DNA of 11,106 nucleotides, taken from the NCBI GenBank assembly GCA_050014815.1, contig JBEKCP010000124.1, positions 1 to 11,106 of the forward strand, given 5' to 3'. This DNA comes from JBEKCP01 sp050014815 (lineage in GTDB: Bacteria > Planctomycetota > Planctomycetia > Pirellulales > Thermoguttaceae). The notes under the pieces were generated by a model that was not told the DNA's origin, ran no database searches, and was given only the letters and a program-made list of their open reading frames with translations. Shown here piece after piece: positions 1 through 4,935 of the stretch (the first letter of the stretch is position 1; the number at the start of each line of letters is the position of its first letter). Position numbers and translations under genes: made by a program.

Positions 1-111
1 AAGTTTCTCATACGTCCAGCGAAGCATATCCCACTCATACACAACATCCTCAGTAATTGCCTCCATGTTGTGAGTCATGGCATCGCCACCTTTCCTCTCA
101 TCTATTGTCAT
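1..111 (-). CDS. Partial small protein of unknown function (N-terminal 37 codons)
   Basis: An open minus-strand frame starts at ATG 111-109 and runs off the left edge, giving 37 codons. The visible part is acidic and aromatic-rich and includes the stretch EAITEDVVYEWDMLRW. I do not recognise the family. The start at 111 has a GAGG about 9 bases upstream and lies 11 bases after the stop of the upstream 75-aa gene, so the two are probably co-transcribed and perhaps translationally coupled. A second in-frame ATG at 78-76, after a purine-rich AGGAAAGGTGG, is an alternative start. Codon and residue composition look coding, but the truncation prevents a functional call. Confidence 0.5.
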   Translation of the reverse strand, partial: MTIDERKGGDAMTHNMEAITEDVVYEWDMLRWTYEKL

Positions 112-122
112 GCTCGATTCCC

Positions 123-350
123 TCAGTGCTCACTCTTCACCGCCTCCACGATGGCAACCCGAATCTTCTGCTCGAAGCTGCTGGCCAGCCGCTTGGGGTC
201 TTGTTCATGCAACCCCTCCCACTGAGAGGCCGCGTCGATCCCGTTCTGGACCGCTTGCCGAAACCGCGGGCTTTCGCGGGTACGCTCCAAGTCGAGTCCA
301 CGACAGGCGGCCCCGGCGACGCCTTGTACGCCAACGCCGCAGCGGGCCAT
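123..350 (-). CDS. Small hypothetical protein, 75 aa
   Basis: This 75-residue reading frame starts at ATG 350-348. The start was chosen because GGAGG lies about 10 bases upstream and the longer frame upstream shows no coding character. The N-terminal third is small-residue rich with cysteines at 4 and 16. Residues 28-75 are charged and probably helical (FRQAVQNGIDAASQWEGL, then SSFEQKIRVAIVEAVKSEH). No known domain is recognised and no signal peptide or membrane segment is seen. It sits 61 bases downstream of the zinc-ribbon/membrane gene ending at 412 and 11 bases upstream of the partial gene at the left edge, so a three-gene minus-strand operon is likely. Existence is moderately supported by the ribosome binding site; function is unknown. 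Confidence 0.5.
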   Translation of the reverse strand: MARCGVGVQGVAGAACRGLDLERTRESPRFRQAVQNGIDAASQWEGLHEQDPKRLASSFEQKIRVAIVEAVKSEH

Positions 351-411
351 TGCGCGCCACCCTCCGAGACAGGCGCCGTGATCTGCGCCAGCAGTGAAGA
401 CCTTCGGCCCC

Positions 412-975
412 TCACAGGGAGAGTAAGCGAGTGGCAACGACGCCGACAGCGGCGCCCATTGCCGAAACGAACGCGACGGCCAGCAGACAACCCGCTCCGC
501 CCTGAGCTTGGTGCATTGCCTGTCCCGGGGAGATGCCCTGCCGGCGCAGGGCAACGTACCGACGAGCCGCCCGAGCGCTTCCCTGGAGCACGCCGGACTT
601 CCGATCACAGCACGACACATACGTCTCCAACTCCCGGAAGCTTTTTCGCAGCTCGTGCGGTCCCAGGCCAAGTTGCTTGAGGATGGCGACGGCTTCCAGG
701 TCCTCCCGGCCCAGGCCCTCCCGGTCCAGCGACTCCAGAGCAGCCCGGACGTGCGGGTCGGAACGCTGTTGCTCGCCGTACTCGGGCACTGTTACCACCG
801 CGAAGGCCCCGCCGCACGCGCAGACGAACGGCGTCACGTTTCCAGCCACATCCATGTGCCAGGGCTTCCCGCCCTCGACATACCAGGACCGGCCGGCGAT
901 GATGTCCGCTTCCAGCCAGAGTTGCTGTACGACCTGACTGCCGCACTTGGCGCAGTGCAAGAAGGTCCGTCCCAT
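412..975 (-). CDS. Zinc-ribbon protein with C-terminal membrane anchor, 187 aa
   Basis: The start at ATG 975-973 is fixed by GGAGGG seven bases upstream; a longer frame back to 1056 is rejected because it lies across that site. The N-terminus has a CAKCG pair (C8, C11) and a CACGG pair (C52, C54), a spacing that suggests one metal-binding ribbon. Residues 75-150 are charged and helical, including the segment DREGLGREDLEAVAILKQLG. Residues 161-182 (AGCLLAVAFVSAMGAAVGVV) form one hydrophobic segment near the C-terminus, so the protein is probably tail-anchored with the ribbon in the cytoplasm. Function is unknown. It lies 114 bases downstream of the 144-aa gene and upstream of two small unknown genes on the same strand. 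Cysteine-rich N-terminal ribbons joined to membrane segments are common in planctomycetes (general knowledge, not searched). Confidence 0.75.
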   Translation of the reverse strand: MGRTFLHCAKCGSQVVQQLWLEADIIAGRSWYVEGGKPWHMDVAGNVTPFVCACGGAFAVVTVPEYGEQQRSDPHVRAALESLDREGLGREDLEAVAILKQLGLGPHELRKSFRELETYVSCCDRKSGVLQGSARAARRYVALRRQGISPGQAMHQAQGGAGCLLAVAFVSAMGAAVGVVATRLLSL

Positions 976-1089
976 ATACGTTCCCTCCGAAAGCCGATTT
1001 GCCGGGACGACGCTGGAGGCCGGCGGGGCCCGTTCGGGCGGCAGCCGCCCCTGCACCTGAATAACTGATGGTCCGAAGGCCGCGCCACC

Positions 1090-1524
1090 TCACACTGCGA
1101 CAATAGCCCGCGTTTCCCAATTGACGGCGTATTTAACGGCCTCGACCTGGCTCTCGCCAGCCGCGAGGATTTCGCCCTTCGTCACCGCCCAGATCTCGCG
1201 GTCGGTGAAGCCGGCGTTGACTGCAACCAAGTTTTCCTCGCACAGAAATCCGCGGATTTCCGCCTTGAACTCTTCCCGGTCCGCCACCCGGGCCGGGAGG
1301 AGACGCAAGCCGTGATTCGCCGCCGCCCCGGCAAAGCCGTCCGCCCGGTCAAATGGGTCCTTCGCCCCAGACCGATCTTCCCCAACGGGCTCTGCAAATG
1401 CGAAACAGATTACTCGATCGTTGGACGGGTTGTCGCTGAGGAGGTCGCGGGTGTACGCGGGGCGCTTGCCCGTGCCGTCGTCCCAAAGAACAATTGCGGT
1501 GGGAAACCGGAATCTCGTTTTCAT
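1090..1524 (-). CDS. Hypothetical protein, 144 aa
   Basis: A 144-residue frame starts at ATG 1524, with GAGG four bases upstream and GGAGAC further up. The N-terminus MKTRFRFPTAIVLWDDGT is followed by a mixed alpha/beta-looking sequence. A strand-like segment NDRVICFAFAEPVG (residues 35-48) and a C-terminal half ENLVAVNAGFTDREIWAV (about 96-113) suggest a small globular cytoplasmic protein. No signal peptide, membrane segment or catalytic motif was recognised, and I cannot name a family. An extended -10 element (TGG TATAAT) about 110 bases upstream on the same strand is a plausible promoter, so this gene may head the transcript that continues into the zinc-ribbon gene. Reality of the gene is likely from composition and length; its role is unknown. 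Confidence 0.65.
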   Translation of the reverse strand: MKTRFRFPTAIVLWDDGTGKRPAYTRDLLSDNPSNDRVICFAFAEPVGEDRSGAKDPFDRADGFAGAAANHGLRLLPARVADREEFKAEIRGFLCEENLVAVNAGFTDREIWAVTKGEILAAGESQVEAVKYAVNWETRAIVAV

Positions 1525-1631
1525 CGCCCTCGCGTCTCCATCAAGCGGCCGGCTTGTGGCCGACTGCGGCCCGCAGACTGATGACCTGATTAGCCGATTC
1601 TTGCCGAGATTGTCGCGCCGCTTTGTCTGGC

Positions 1632-1640
1632 ATTATACCA
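1632..1640 (-). promoter_or_regulatory. Extended -10 promoter for the 144-aa gene
   Basis: On the minus strand the sequence reads TGGTATAAT: a perfect TATAAT preceded by the TGn extension. The hexamer 17 bases upstream (TTTCCG) is a poor -35, as is usual for extended -10 promoters. Predicted transcription start is near 1625, giving a leader of about 100 bases before ATG 1524. No experimental support is available. Confidence 0.45.
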
Positions 1641-1672
1641 CAGGCATCGCGGATCGGAAATGGGTCTAATCT

Positions 1673-1780
1673 TTAGCGACCCTCCCGGCCCGCAACAGCC
1701 GGCTTGGGCCGGTTAGGCGGAAATGAGACGAGCTTTCTGCCGGATTGAGATTGCCTCTTGAGGGGATCGAAACGGGGGCT
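1673..1780 (-). pseudogene. Remnant of a DPI/NYDL-type small protein gene (3' end only)
   Basis: Immediately after the TAA (1783-1781) of the antitoxin gene, the same frame stays open for 35 codons to a TAA at 1675-1673. It encodes a tail containing RQSQSGRKLVSFPPNRPKP, nearly identical to the C-terminus of the intact 63-aa protein at 2590-2781 (RQSQSGRNVVSFPPKRPKP). The N-terminal half of that protein (DPIV to NYDL) is absent here and there is no start codon or ribosome binding site, so this is most simply the residue of a second copy. Readthrough of the antitoxin stop would append this tail; that is possible but unsupported. Confidence 0.55.
1686..1758. repeat. 73-bp dispersed repeat, copy A
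   Basis: By hand alignment this segment matches 2609-2681 at 66 of 73 positions with no gaps, in the same orientation, about 920 bp apart. Copy A lies in the remnant after the antitoxin gene; copy B is the 3' end of an intact gene. The BrnT-like/RHH pair lies between the two copies. Confidence 0.8.
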
Positions 1781-2089
1781 TTACTCGCCGATGGGCACCT
1801 CTTCGCCCACCACCGCCCGCAGACCGCGGGCGATCAGGGCGGCCCGTGGCAGGCGGAGCCGCTTGGCGAGCCGGTCCGTCTGGGCCAACAGCCCCTTCTC
1901 CACCGTCACGGAGATCGTCTTCGAGCCTGCACCCGTCGGTGGCCGCCCTCGCTTGCGGGCCCGCTCGAACCGCGCCCGCTCGGCGGGCGTCGAGGGCCGG
2001 AAGGTCTCGCTGACAAACTCCTTGTCGAACTCCTTGGTCGCCTGCCGAAGCTCGGCAACGGTCATCTGCTGAAAAGGCTTCTTTTTCAT
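1781..2089 (-). CDS. Ribbon-helix-helix-type antitoxin (BrnA-like), 102 aa
   Basis: This is the probable DNA-binding antitoxin partner of the BrnT-like gene upstream. The start at ATG 2089-2087 overlaps the toxin stop as ATGA and has GGAGGG four to five bases upstream; an in-frame ATG at 2104 lies inside the toxin gene and is less likely. Residues 8-25 (QMTVAELRQATKEFDKEF) look helical and may grip the toxin. Residues 46-52 are basic (KRGRPPT), as in BrnA-like linkers. Residues 58-94 (KTISVTVEKGLLAQTDRLAK onward) fit one strand and two helices of a ribbon-helix-helix fold. Autorepression of the pair by the complex is typical of this family and would be expected here. The stop is followed in frame by the remnant tail described separately. 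Confidence 0.72.
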   Translation of the reverse strand: MKKKPFQQMTVAELRQATKEFDKEFVSETFRPSTPAERARFERARKRGRPPTGAGSKTISVTVEKGLLAQTDRLAKRLRLPRAALIARGLRAVVGEEVPIGE

Positions 2090-2358
2090 CGCGCCCTCCT
2101 GCATTCACGCTTTTTCTCCCGCTCGGTCAGCGGCCGCGCGTGGATCACGTAGGCGGTGTCCTCGTCCCCGGGATCGAGGACGAAGATTACCTGTAGCCAG
2201 CGCCCGCCGCGGCCGCGGCCGACCACTCGCCATTTGCCGTCGTCGCGTGCCTGCGGGTACGGCCGGCGAGCGTTTTCCACCACCCGCTGCGCCTCTTCGG
2301 GAGAGACGCCGTGCTCGGCAATGTGGTCCGTGTTCCATGCGCTCCAGCGAAACAGCAC
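2086..2358 (-). CDS. BrnT-like toxin, 90 aa
   Basis: The 90-residue protein resembles BrnT toxins, small RelE-fold ribonucleases. It has an N-terminal aromatic strand (LFRWSAWNTDHIAEHGVSPE, residues 2-21) with the typical 'W...HI..HGVS.EEA' pattern, a central WRVVGRGRGGRWLQVIFVLD strand pair (43-62), and the closing YVIHARPLTEREK (70-82), close to the usual BrnT 'R.L...ER' ending. The start codon is GTG at 2358-2356, chosen because GGAGG lies six bases upstream; no ATG fits. The gene precedes and overlaps the antitoxin by four bases, which is the brnT-brnA order. The family normally cleaves RNA and arrests translation; activity here is inferred. An extended -10 lies just upstream, so the pair has its own promoter. 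Confidence 0.72.
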   Translation of the reverse strand: MLFRWSAWNTDHIAEHGVSPEEAQRVVENARRPYPQARDDGKWRVVGRGRGGRWLQVIFVLDPGDEDTAYVIHARPLTEREKKRECRRAR

Positions 2359-2371
2359 GACCGTCCTCCCA

Positions 2372-2593
2372 TCAGGATTTTACCATATGGGAAAGTCGCG
2401 GGATAGACGACCGCGATTTCCTCGCGGGGGGGGGCGGAAAGGAAGGCAGGCGCGCGGATCGACGGGCGGAAGCGGTCATGGTAGTCCCACTCTCGCAAAA
2501 TCGCCACTGTCCACCTTTCGGTTCCCCCGCCAACGAGTCGATGACATGAGCCAATATCGGTATTCCGACGAGGTGCAACACCAGCCGGTTCAT
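2372..2593 (-). CDS. Doubtful ORF coupled to the DPI/NYDL gene, possibly frameshifted
   Basis: A 73-codon frame begins at ATG 2593-2591, overlapping the stop of the 63-aa gene as ATGA. Its first 25 residues (MNRLVLHLVGIPILAHVIDS and on) look like real protein. The second half (SARRSARLPSFPPPPARKSR) looks like a wrong-frame reading. From about 2515 downward another frame (VAILREWDYHDRFRPSI) has higher third-position G+C and a more natural composition. A run of nine G (2426-2434 on the plus strand) falls in the same stretch. Either the gene is broken by a frameshift, or this is non-coding spacer with a chance overlap. No family is recognised. Confidence 0.25.
   Translation of the reverse strand: MNRLVLHLVGIPILAHVIDSLAGEPKGGQWRFCESGTTMTASARRSARLPSFPPPPARKSRSSIPRLSHMVKS
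2377..2385 (-). promoter_or_regulatory. Extended -10 promoter of the BrnT/BrnA-like pair
   Basis: The minus strand reads TGGTAAAAT, a TGn-extended -10 with five of six consensus bases. The expected transcription start (about 2370) falls just before the GGAGG ribosome binding site (2369-2365) of the GTG start at 2358, giving a very short leader. No convincing -35 is visible at 16-18 bases. Confidence 0.4.
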
Positions 2594-2781
2594 CCCTTCC
2601 GGTCTTCACGGCCCGCAATAGCCGGCTTGGGCCGTTTGGGCGGAAACGAGACGACGTTTCTGCCGGATTGAGACTGCCTCTGTTCGAGGTCCTTGCAGAT
2701 CGCGTCCAGATCGTAATTGAAACGCCTGGCGTACTCGTCGCGGGCGTTGCGGACTTCGGCCACGATGGGGTCGTCAATCAC
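2590..2781 (-). CDS. DPI/NYDL-type small protein, 63 aa
   Basis: I chose GTG 2781-2779 as the start: GAGGAG lies seven bases upstream, and the ATG at 2808 overlaps the predicted -10 element, so it would not be in the transcript. The protein opens with VIDDPIVAEVRNARDEYARR, continues FNYDLDAICKDLEQRQ, and ends in a basic tail RNVVSFPPKRPKPAIAGRED. I recall short proteins of the form 'DPIVxEV..xR.....xNYDLxAI' as frequent in planctomycetes and cyanobacteria, often beside toxin genes such as PIN proteins; their biochemical role is not known to me. A toxin-binding (antitoxin-like) role is a guess from size and neighbours. The tail is duplicated at 1686-1758. The gene is divergent from the phosphatase gene at 3125. 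Confidence 0.68.
   Translation of the reverse strand: MIDDPIVAEVRNARDEYARRFNYDLDAICKDLEQRQSQSGRNVVSFPPKRPKPAIAGREDRKG
2609..2681. repeat. 73-bp dispersed repeat, copy B (inside a gene)
   Basis: This is the partner of 1686-1758 (66/73 matches, ungapped, direct orientation). On the minus strand it encodes residues about 34-57 of the 63-aa DPI/NYDL protein, so the repeat is a duplicated gene end rather than an intergenic element. Confidence 0.8.
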
Positions 2782-2806
2782 TGCGCTGCTCCTCAATCTA
2801 AGAGCC

Positions 2807-2835
2807 ATCCTACGCCCCCGCGGCGGGCCATGCAA
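2807..2835 (-). promoter_or_regulatory. Promoter of the DPI/NYDL gene (TTGCAT-N17-TAGGAT)
   Basis: On the minus strand TTGCAT (2835-2830) and TAGGAT (2812-2807) are separated by exactly 17 bases. A transcription start near 2800 would give a leader of about 19 bases holding the GAGGAG site before GTG 2781. This placement is the main reason for rejecting upstream ATG starts. Confidence 0.5.
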
Positions 2836-2892
2836 CGCTAATGGGTCAGAAGGGCGAGAAAGGTTAGAAGGGTGTGTAGGGTGTGAAAGGAA

Positions 2893-2940
2893 CTTTCGGG
2901 CTTTCGCTCTTTCGGGTTTTCGTGATTCGCTTTCCGCCCT
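2893..2940 (+). repeat. Low-complexity TTTCG repeat, copy 1
   Basis: The segment contains CTTTCGGGCTTTCGCTCTTT and then GGGTTTTCGTGATT. The same wording recurs inverted at 4936-4971 and directly at 5006-5042, on either side of the phosphatase gene. Degenerate TTTCG/CGAAA repeats of this kind are scattered between genes in planctomycetes (from memory). No function is evident. Confidence 0.6.
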
Positions 2941-2950
2941 CCGCCCTCAC

Positions 2951-3071
2951 CCCCGGGTACCCGCTTGCGGGTGCCTCTCCCACTCGTGCCGCAGCGGCAC
3001 GCGGGAGAGGGACGCCCACGCCTTCGCCTCCGCAGCCCTCACCCCCTGCCCCTCTCCCGGAGGGAGAGGGG
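2951..3071. repeat. Cluster of palindromic GC-rich repeats (REP-like)
   Basis: Three hairpins lie in a row: ACCCGC/GCGGGT (2959-2964 with 2967-2972); CCTCTCCC/GGGAGAGG (2974-2981 with 3003-3010) enclosing CGTGCCGC/GCGGCACG; and a perfect 10-bp stem CCCCTCTCCC/GGGAGAGGGG (3049-3058 with 3062-3071). The 'CCCTCACCCC...CCCCTCTCCC' wording resembles widely dispersed bacterial REP/MITE-like repeats. No ORF of coding quality is present in 2836-3087. Confidence 0.6.
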
Positions 3072-3087
3072 AGCTTGTGAGCGCCCG

Positions 3088-3117
3088 TTGACGGGCACCG
3101 ACCCGGGGCCCTACAAT
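3088..3117 (+). promoter_or_regulatory. Promoter of the FHA-GAF-PP2C gene (TTGACG-N18-TACAAT)
   Basis: TTGACG at 3088-3093 and TACAAT at 3112-3117, 18 bases apart, each match the sigma-70-type consensus at five of six positions. The expected transcription start is 3124-3125, and the start codon ATG is 3125-3127. No Shine-Dalgarno sequence is present upstream. The transcript would therefore be leaderless or nearly so. Confidence 0.55.
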
Positions 3118-3124
3118 CACCCTT

Positions 3125-4909
3125 ATGGCCATATTGCTGGCAGTAAAAGGACTTCCGGCGGGGGAGACCCTGCCGCTGGGGAAAGAAATAACCATCCTGG
3201 GGCGGCACCCGGAGTGCGATATCGTGCTCGATTCCGGGGCCATCAGCCGCCAGCATGCCCGCATCCTCCGCGTCGGCGAGGAGTTCTACGTCGAGGACCT
3301 CCAGAGCCGCAATGGGACCCAGCTCAACGGCACACCGGTCAAGGGGCGGCAGCGGCTCTCAGCCGGCGACCGGGTCGGACTGTGCGACATCGTTTTCCAA
3401 TTCTTCGAGCGGCCGGATCAGGTGTCAGGGGTCAGGGGTCAGGGGTCAGGGGACAGGGGTCAGGGGCCAGGGGTCAGGGGACAGGGGACAGGGGACAGGG
3501 GACAGGGGTCAGGGGTCTCCGATCGTTCCGATCGGCGGCGGCAGGGCGACACTGGCGCGTTGATGGTCGATGACGAGGCGAGCGGCCCCAGAGCGACGGT
3601 GATGTCGCGGGTCGACGTGTCCTCCGGCCACACCAGCCTGCGCCTGGAGGTGAATCCGCAGGCGAAGCTGAAGGCCCTCCTGGAAATCAGCCGGAGCCTG
3701 GGCCGCGCCCTGGGGCTGGAGCAGGTCCTGCCCAAACTGCTGGAGAGTCTCTTTGCAATTTTTCCGCAGGCCGACCGCGGACTATTCGTCCTGCCGGATC
3801 CGGCTACGGGAAAGCTGGTGCCCAGGGTCCTCAAACATCGCCGCGAGGGCCTGGGCGAAGCGGTCCGGGTCAGCCGGACGATTGTCGAACGGGTGATGGC
3901 GAGCAAGGAGGCCATCCTGTCGGCCGACGCCGCGTCGGACAGCCGGTTCGGCATGGCCGACAGTATTGTCGATTTCCATCTCCGCTCGGTCATGTGCGCA
4001 CCGTTGATCGGCAGCGAGGGCCGGGCGATGGGGGTCGTCCAGCTCGACACGGCGGACCAGCGGGGCCGCTTCAACCTGGAAGACCTCGATCTGCTGGCCA
4101 GCGTGGCCTGCCAGGCCGCCATCGCGGTCGAGAATGCCGACTTGCACGAGACGGCCATGCGGCAGCAGGCCCTCGACCGGGAGCTGGGCGTGGCCCACGA
4201 CGTCCTGCGGGGCTTCCTGCCGGCCGCGCCGCCGCGGATCGGCCAGTACGAGTTCTTCGACTTCTACGAGCCGGCCCACGAGCTCGGCGGCGATTACTAC
4301 GACTACGTCCCCCTTGGCGAAGGGCGGCTGGCCGTCGTGGTGGCCGACGTATCGGGAAAGGGCATTCCGGCCTCGCTCTTGATGGCCAAGCTCTCCAGCG
4401 ACGTGCGGTACTGCCTGGCCAGCGAGCCGGCGCCGGCCGACGCGGTCGCCCGGCTGAACCGCACCTTCTGCCAGAGCGGCTGGGCAGACCGCTTCGTGAC
4501 GATGGTCCTGGCCGTCCTGGATCCGCGGCGGCACGAAGTGACGCTGGTGAACGCCGGACACCTGCCGCCGCTAGTGCGCCGCGGGGCCGAGGTGACCATG
4601 GCCGTCCCCGAGGAGGCCGTCCGGTTGCCGCTGGGCGTGGACGAGAACGTCGATTACGTCCAGACGGTCCGTCCGATGGCGCAGGGCGACTCCCTGGCCC
4701 TCTACACGGACGGAGTGACCGAGGCGATGAACGAGCGGGACGAGCTTTACGGCTCCCAACGGCTGGCGGCCCAATTGGCCGGCGGCCCGGAGGGCGTCGC
4801 CGCCCAGTCGCGGCAGATCCTCCGCGACGTGAAAGAGTTCGTCGGCAGCCGTCCTCAGAGCGACGACATGTGCCTGGTCTGCTTCGGCCGGACGAGCGAG
4901 CCGGCATAA
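3125..4909 (+). CDS. FHA-GAF-PP2C (SpoIIE/RsbU-type) phosphatase, 594 aa
   Basis: Cytoplasmic signalling protein predicted to remove phosphate from Ser/Thr on a partner protein. Domain order: an FHA domain (about 5-95) with ILGRHPE (25-31), SRQHAR (41-46) and SRNGTQLNG (61-69), the phosphothreonine-binding residues being intact; a low-complexity linker (100-131) coded by heptanucleotide repeats; a GAF-like sensor domain (about 180-345); and a PP2C/SpoIIE catalytic domain (about 350-590). The catalytic part shows GGDYYDY (388-394), VADVSGKGIPASLLM (406-420), VNAGHLPPLV (475-484), YTDGVTEAM (527-535) and QSDDM (578-582), so the metal-binding aspartates (D390, D408, D529, D580/D581) are present. 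There is no membrane segment or HTH. The start lacks a ribosome binding site but matches a leaderless promoter. RsbU relatives control anti-sigma pathways; the partner is not encoded in this window. Confidence 0.92.
   Translation: MAILLAVKGLPAGETLPLGKEITILGRHPECDIVLDSGAISRQHARILRVGEEFYVEDLQSRNGTQLNGTPVKGRQRLSAGDRVGLCDIVFQFFERPDQVSGVRGQGSGDRGQGPGVRGQGTGDRGQGSGVSDRSDRRRQGDTGALMVDDEASGPRATVMSRVDVSSGHTSLRLEVNPQAKLKALLEISRSLGRALGLEQVLPKLLESLFAIFPQADRGLFVLPDPATGKLVPRVLKHRREGLGEAVRVSRTIVERVMASKEAILSADAASDSRFGMADSIVDFHLRSVMCAPLIGSEGRAMGVVQLDTADQRGRFNLEDLDLLASVACQAAIAVENADLHETAMRQQALDRELGVAHDVLRGFLPAAPPRIGQYEFFDFYEPAHELGGDYYDYVPLGEGRLAVVVADVSGKGIPASLLMAKLSSDVRYCLASEPAPADAVARLNRTFCQSGWADRFVTMVLAVLDPRRHEVTLVNAGHLPPLVRRGAEVTMAVPEEAVRLPLGVDENVDYVQTVRPMAQGDSLALYTDGVTEAMNERDELYGSQRLAAQLAGGPEGVAAQSRQILRDVKEFVGSRPQSDDMCLVCFGRTSEPA
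3424..3514 (+). repeat. In-gene heptanucleotide tandem repeat, 13 units
   Basis: Thirteen consecutive 7-bp units (GTCAGGG, with GACAGGG and GCCAGGG variants) run without interruption between the FHA and GAF coding regions. All three frames stay open and read as V/D-R-G-Q-G-S/T-G-like peptide, so the repeat is tolerated as a linker. Since 7 is not divisible by 3, any change by one or two units shifts frame; three units keep it. Runs of four G every seven bases also make the plus strand and mRNA able to form G-quadruplexes. Similar heptamers occur as intergenic STRR repeats in cyanobacteria and planctomycetes (from memory). Confidence 0.95.
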
Positions 4910-4935
4910 TCGACACTGTAGCGAGGAAAGCGGGC

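Noticed and set aside
1036..1050. GGGCGGC-A-GCCGCCC palindrome as terminator of the 144-aa gene
   Set aside because: The effective loop is too short and no T-run follows; the distance from the stop codon also fits poorly.
2187..2777. 196-codon minus-strand frame across the DPI and BrnT-like region
   Set aside because: Its ends overlap two better-supported genes in other frames; only the middle (about 2375-2515) looks protein-like and is reported as a possible frameshift remnant.
3424..3514. Possible CRISPR array from regularly spaced repeats
   Set aside because: The units are 7 bp and directly tandem with no spacers, and they lie in frame within a gene.
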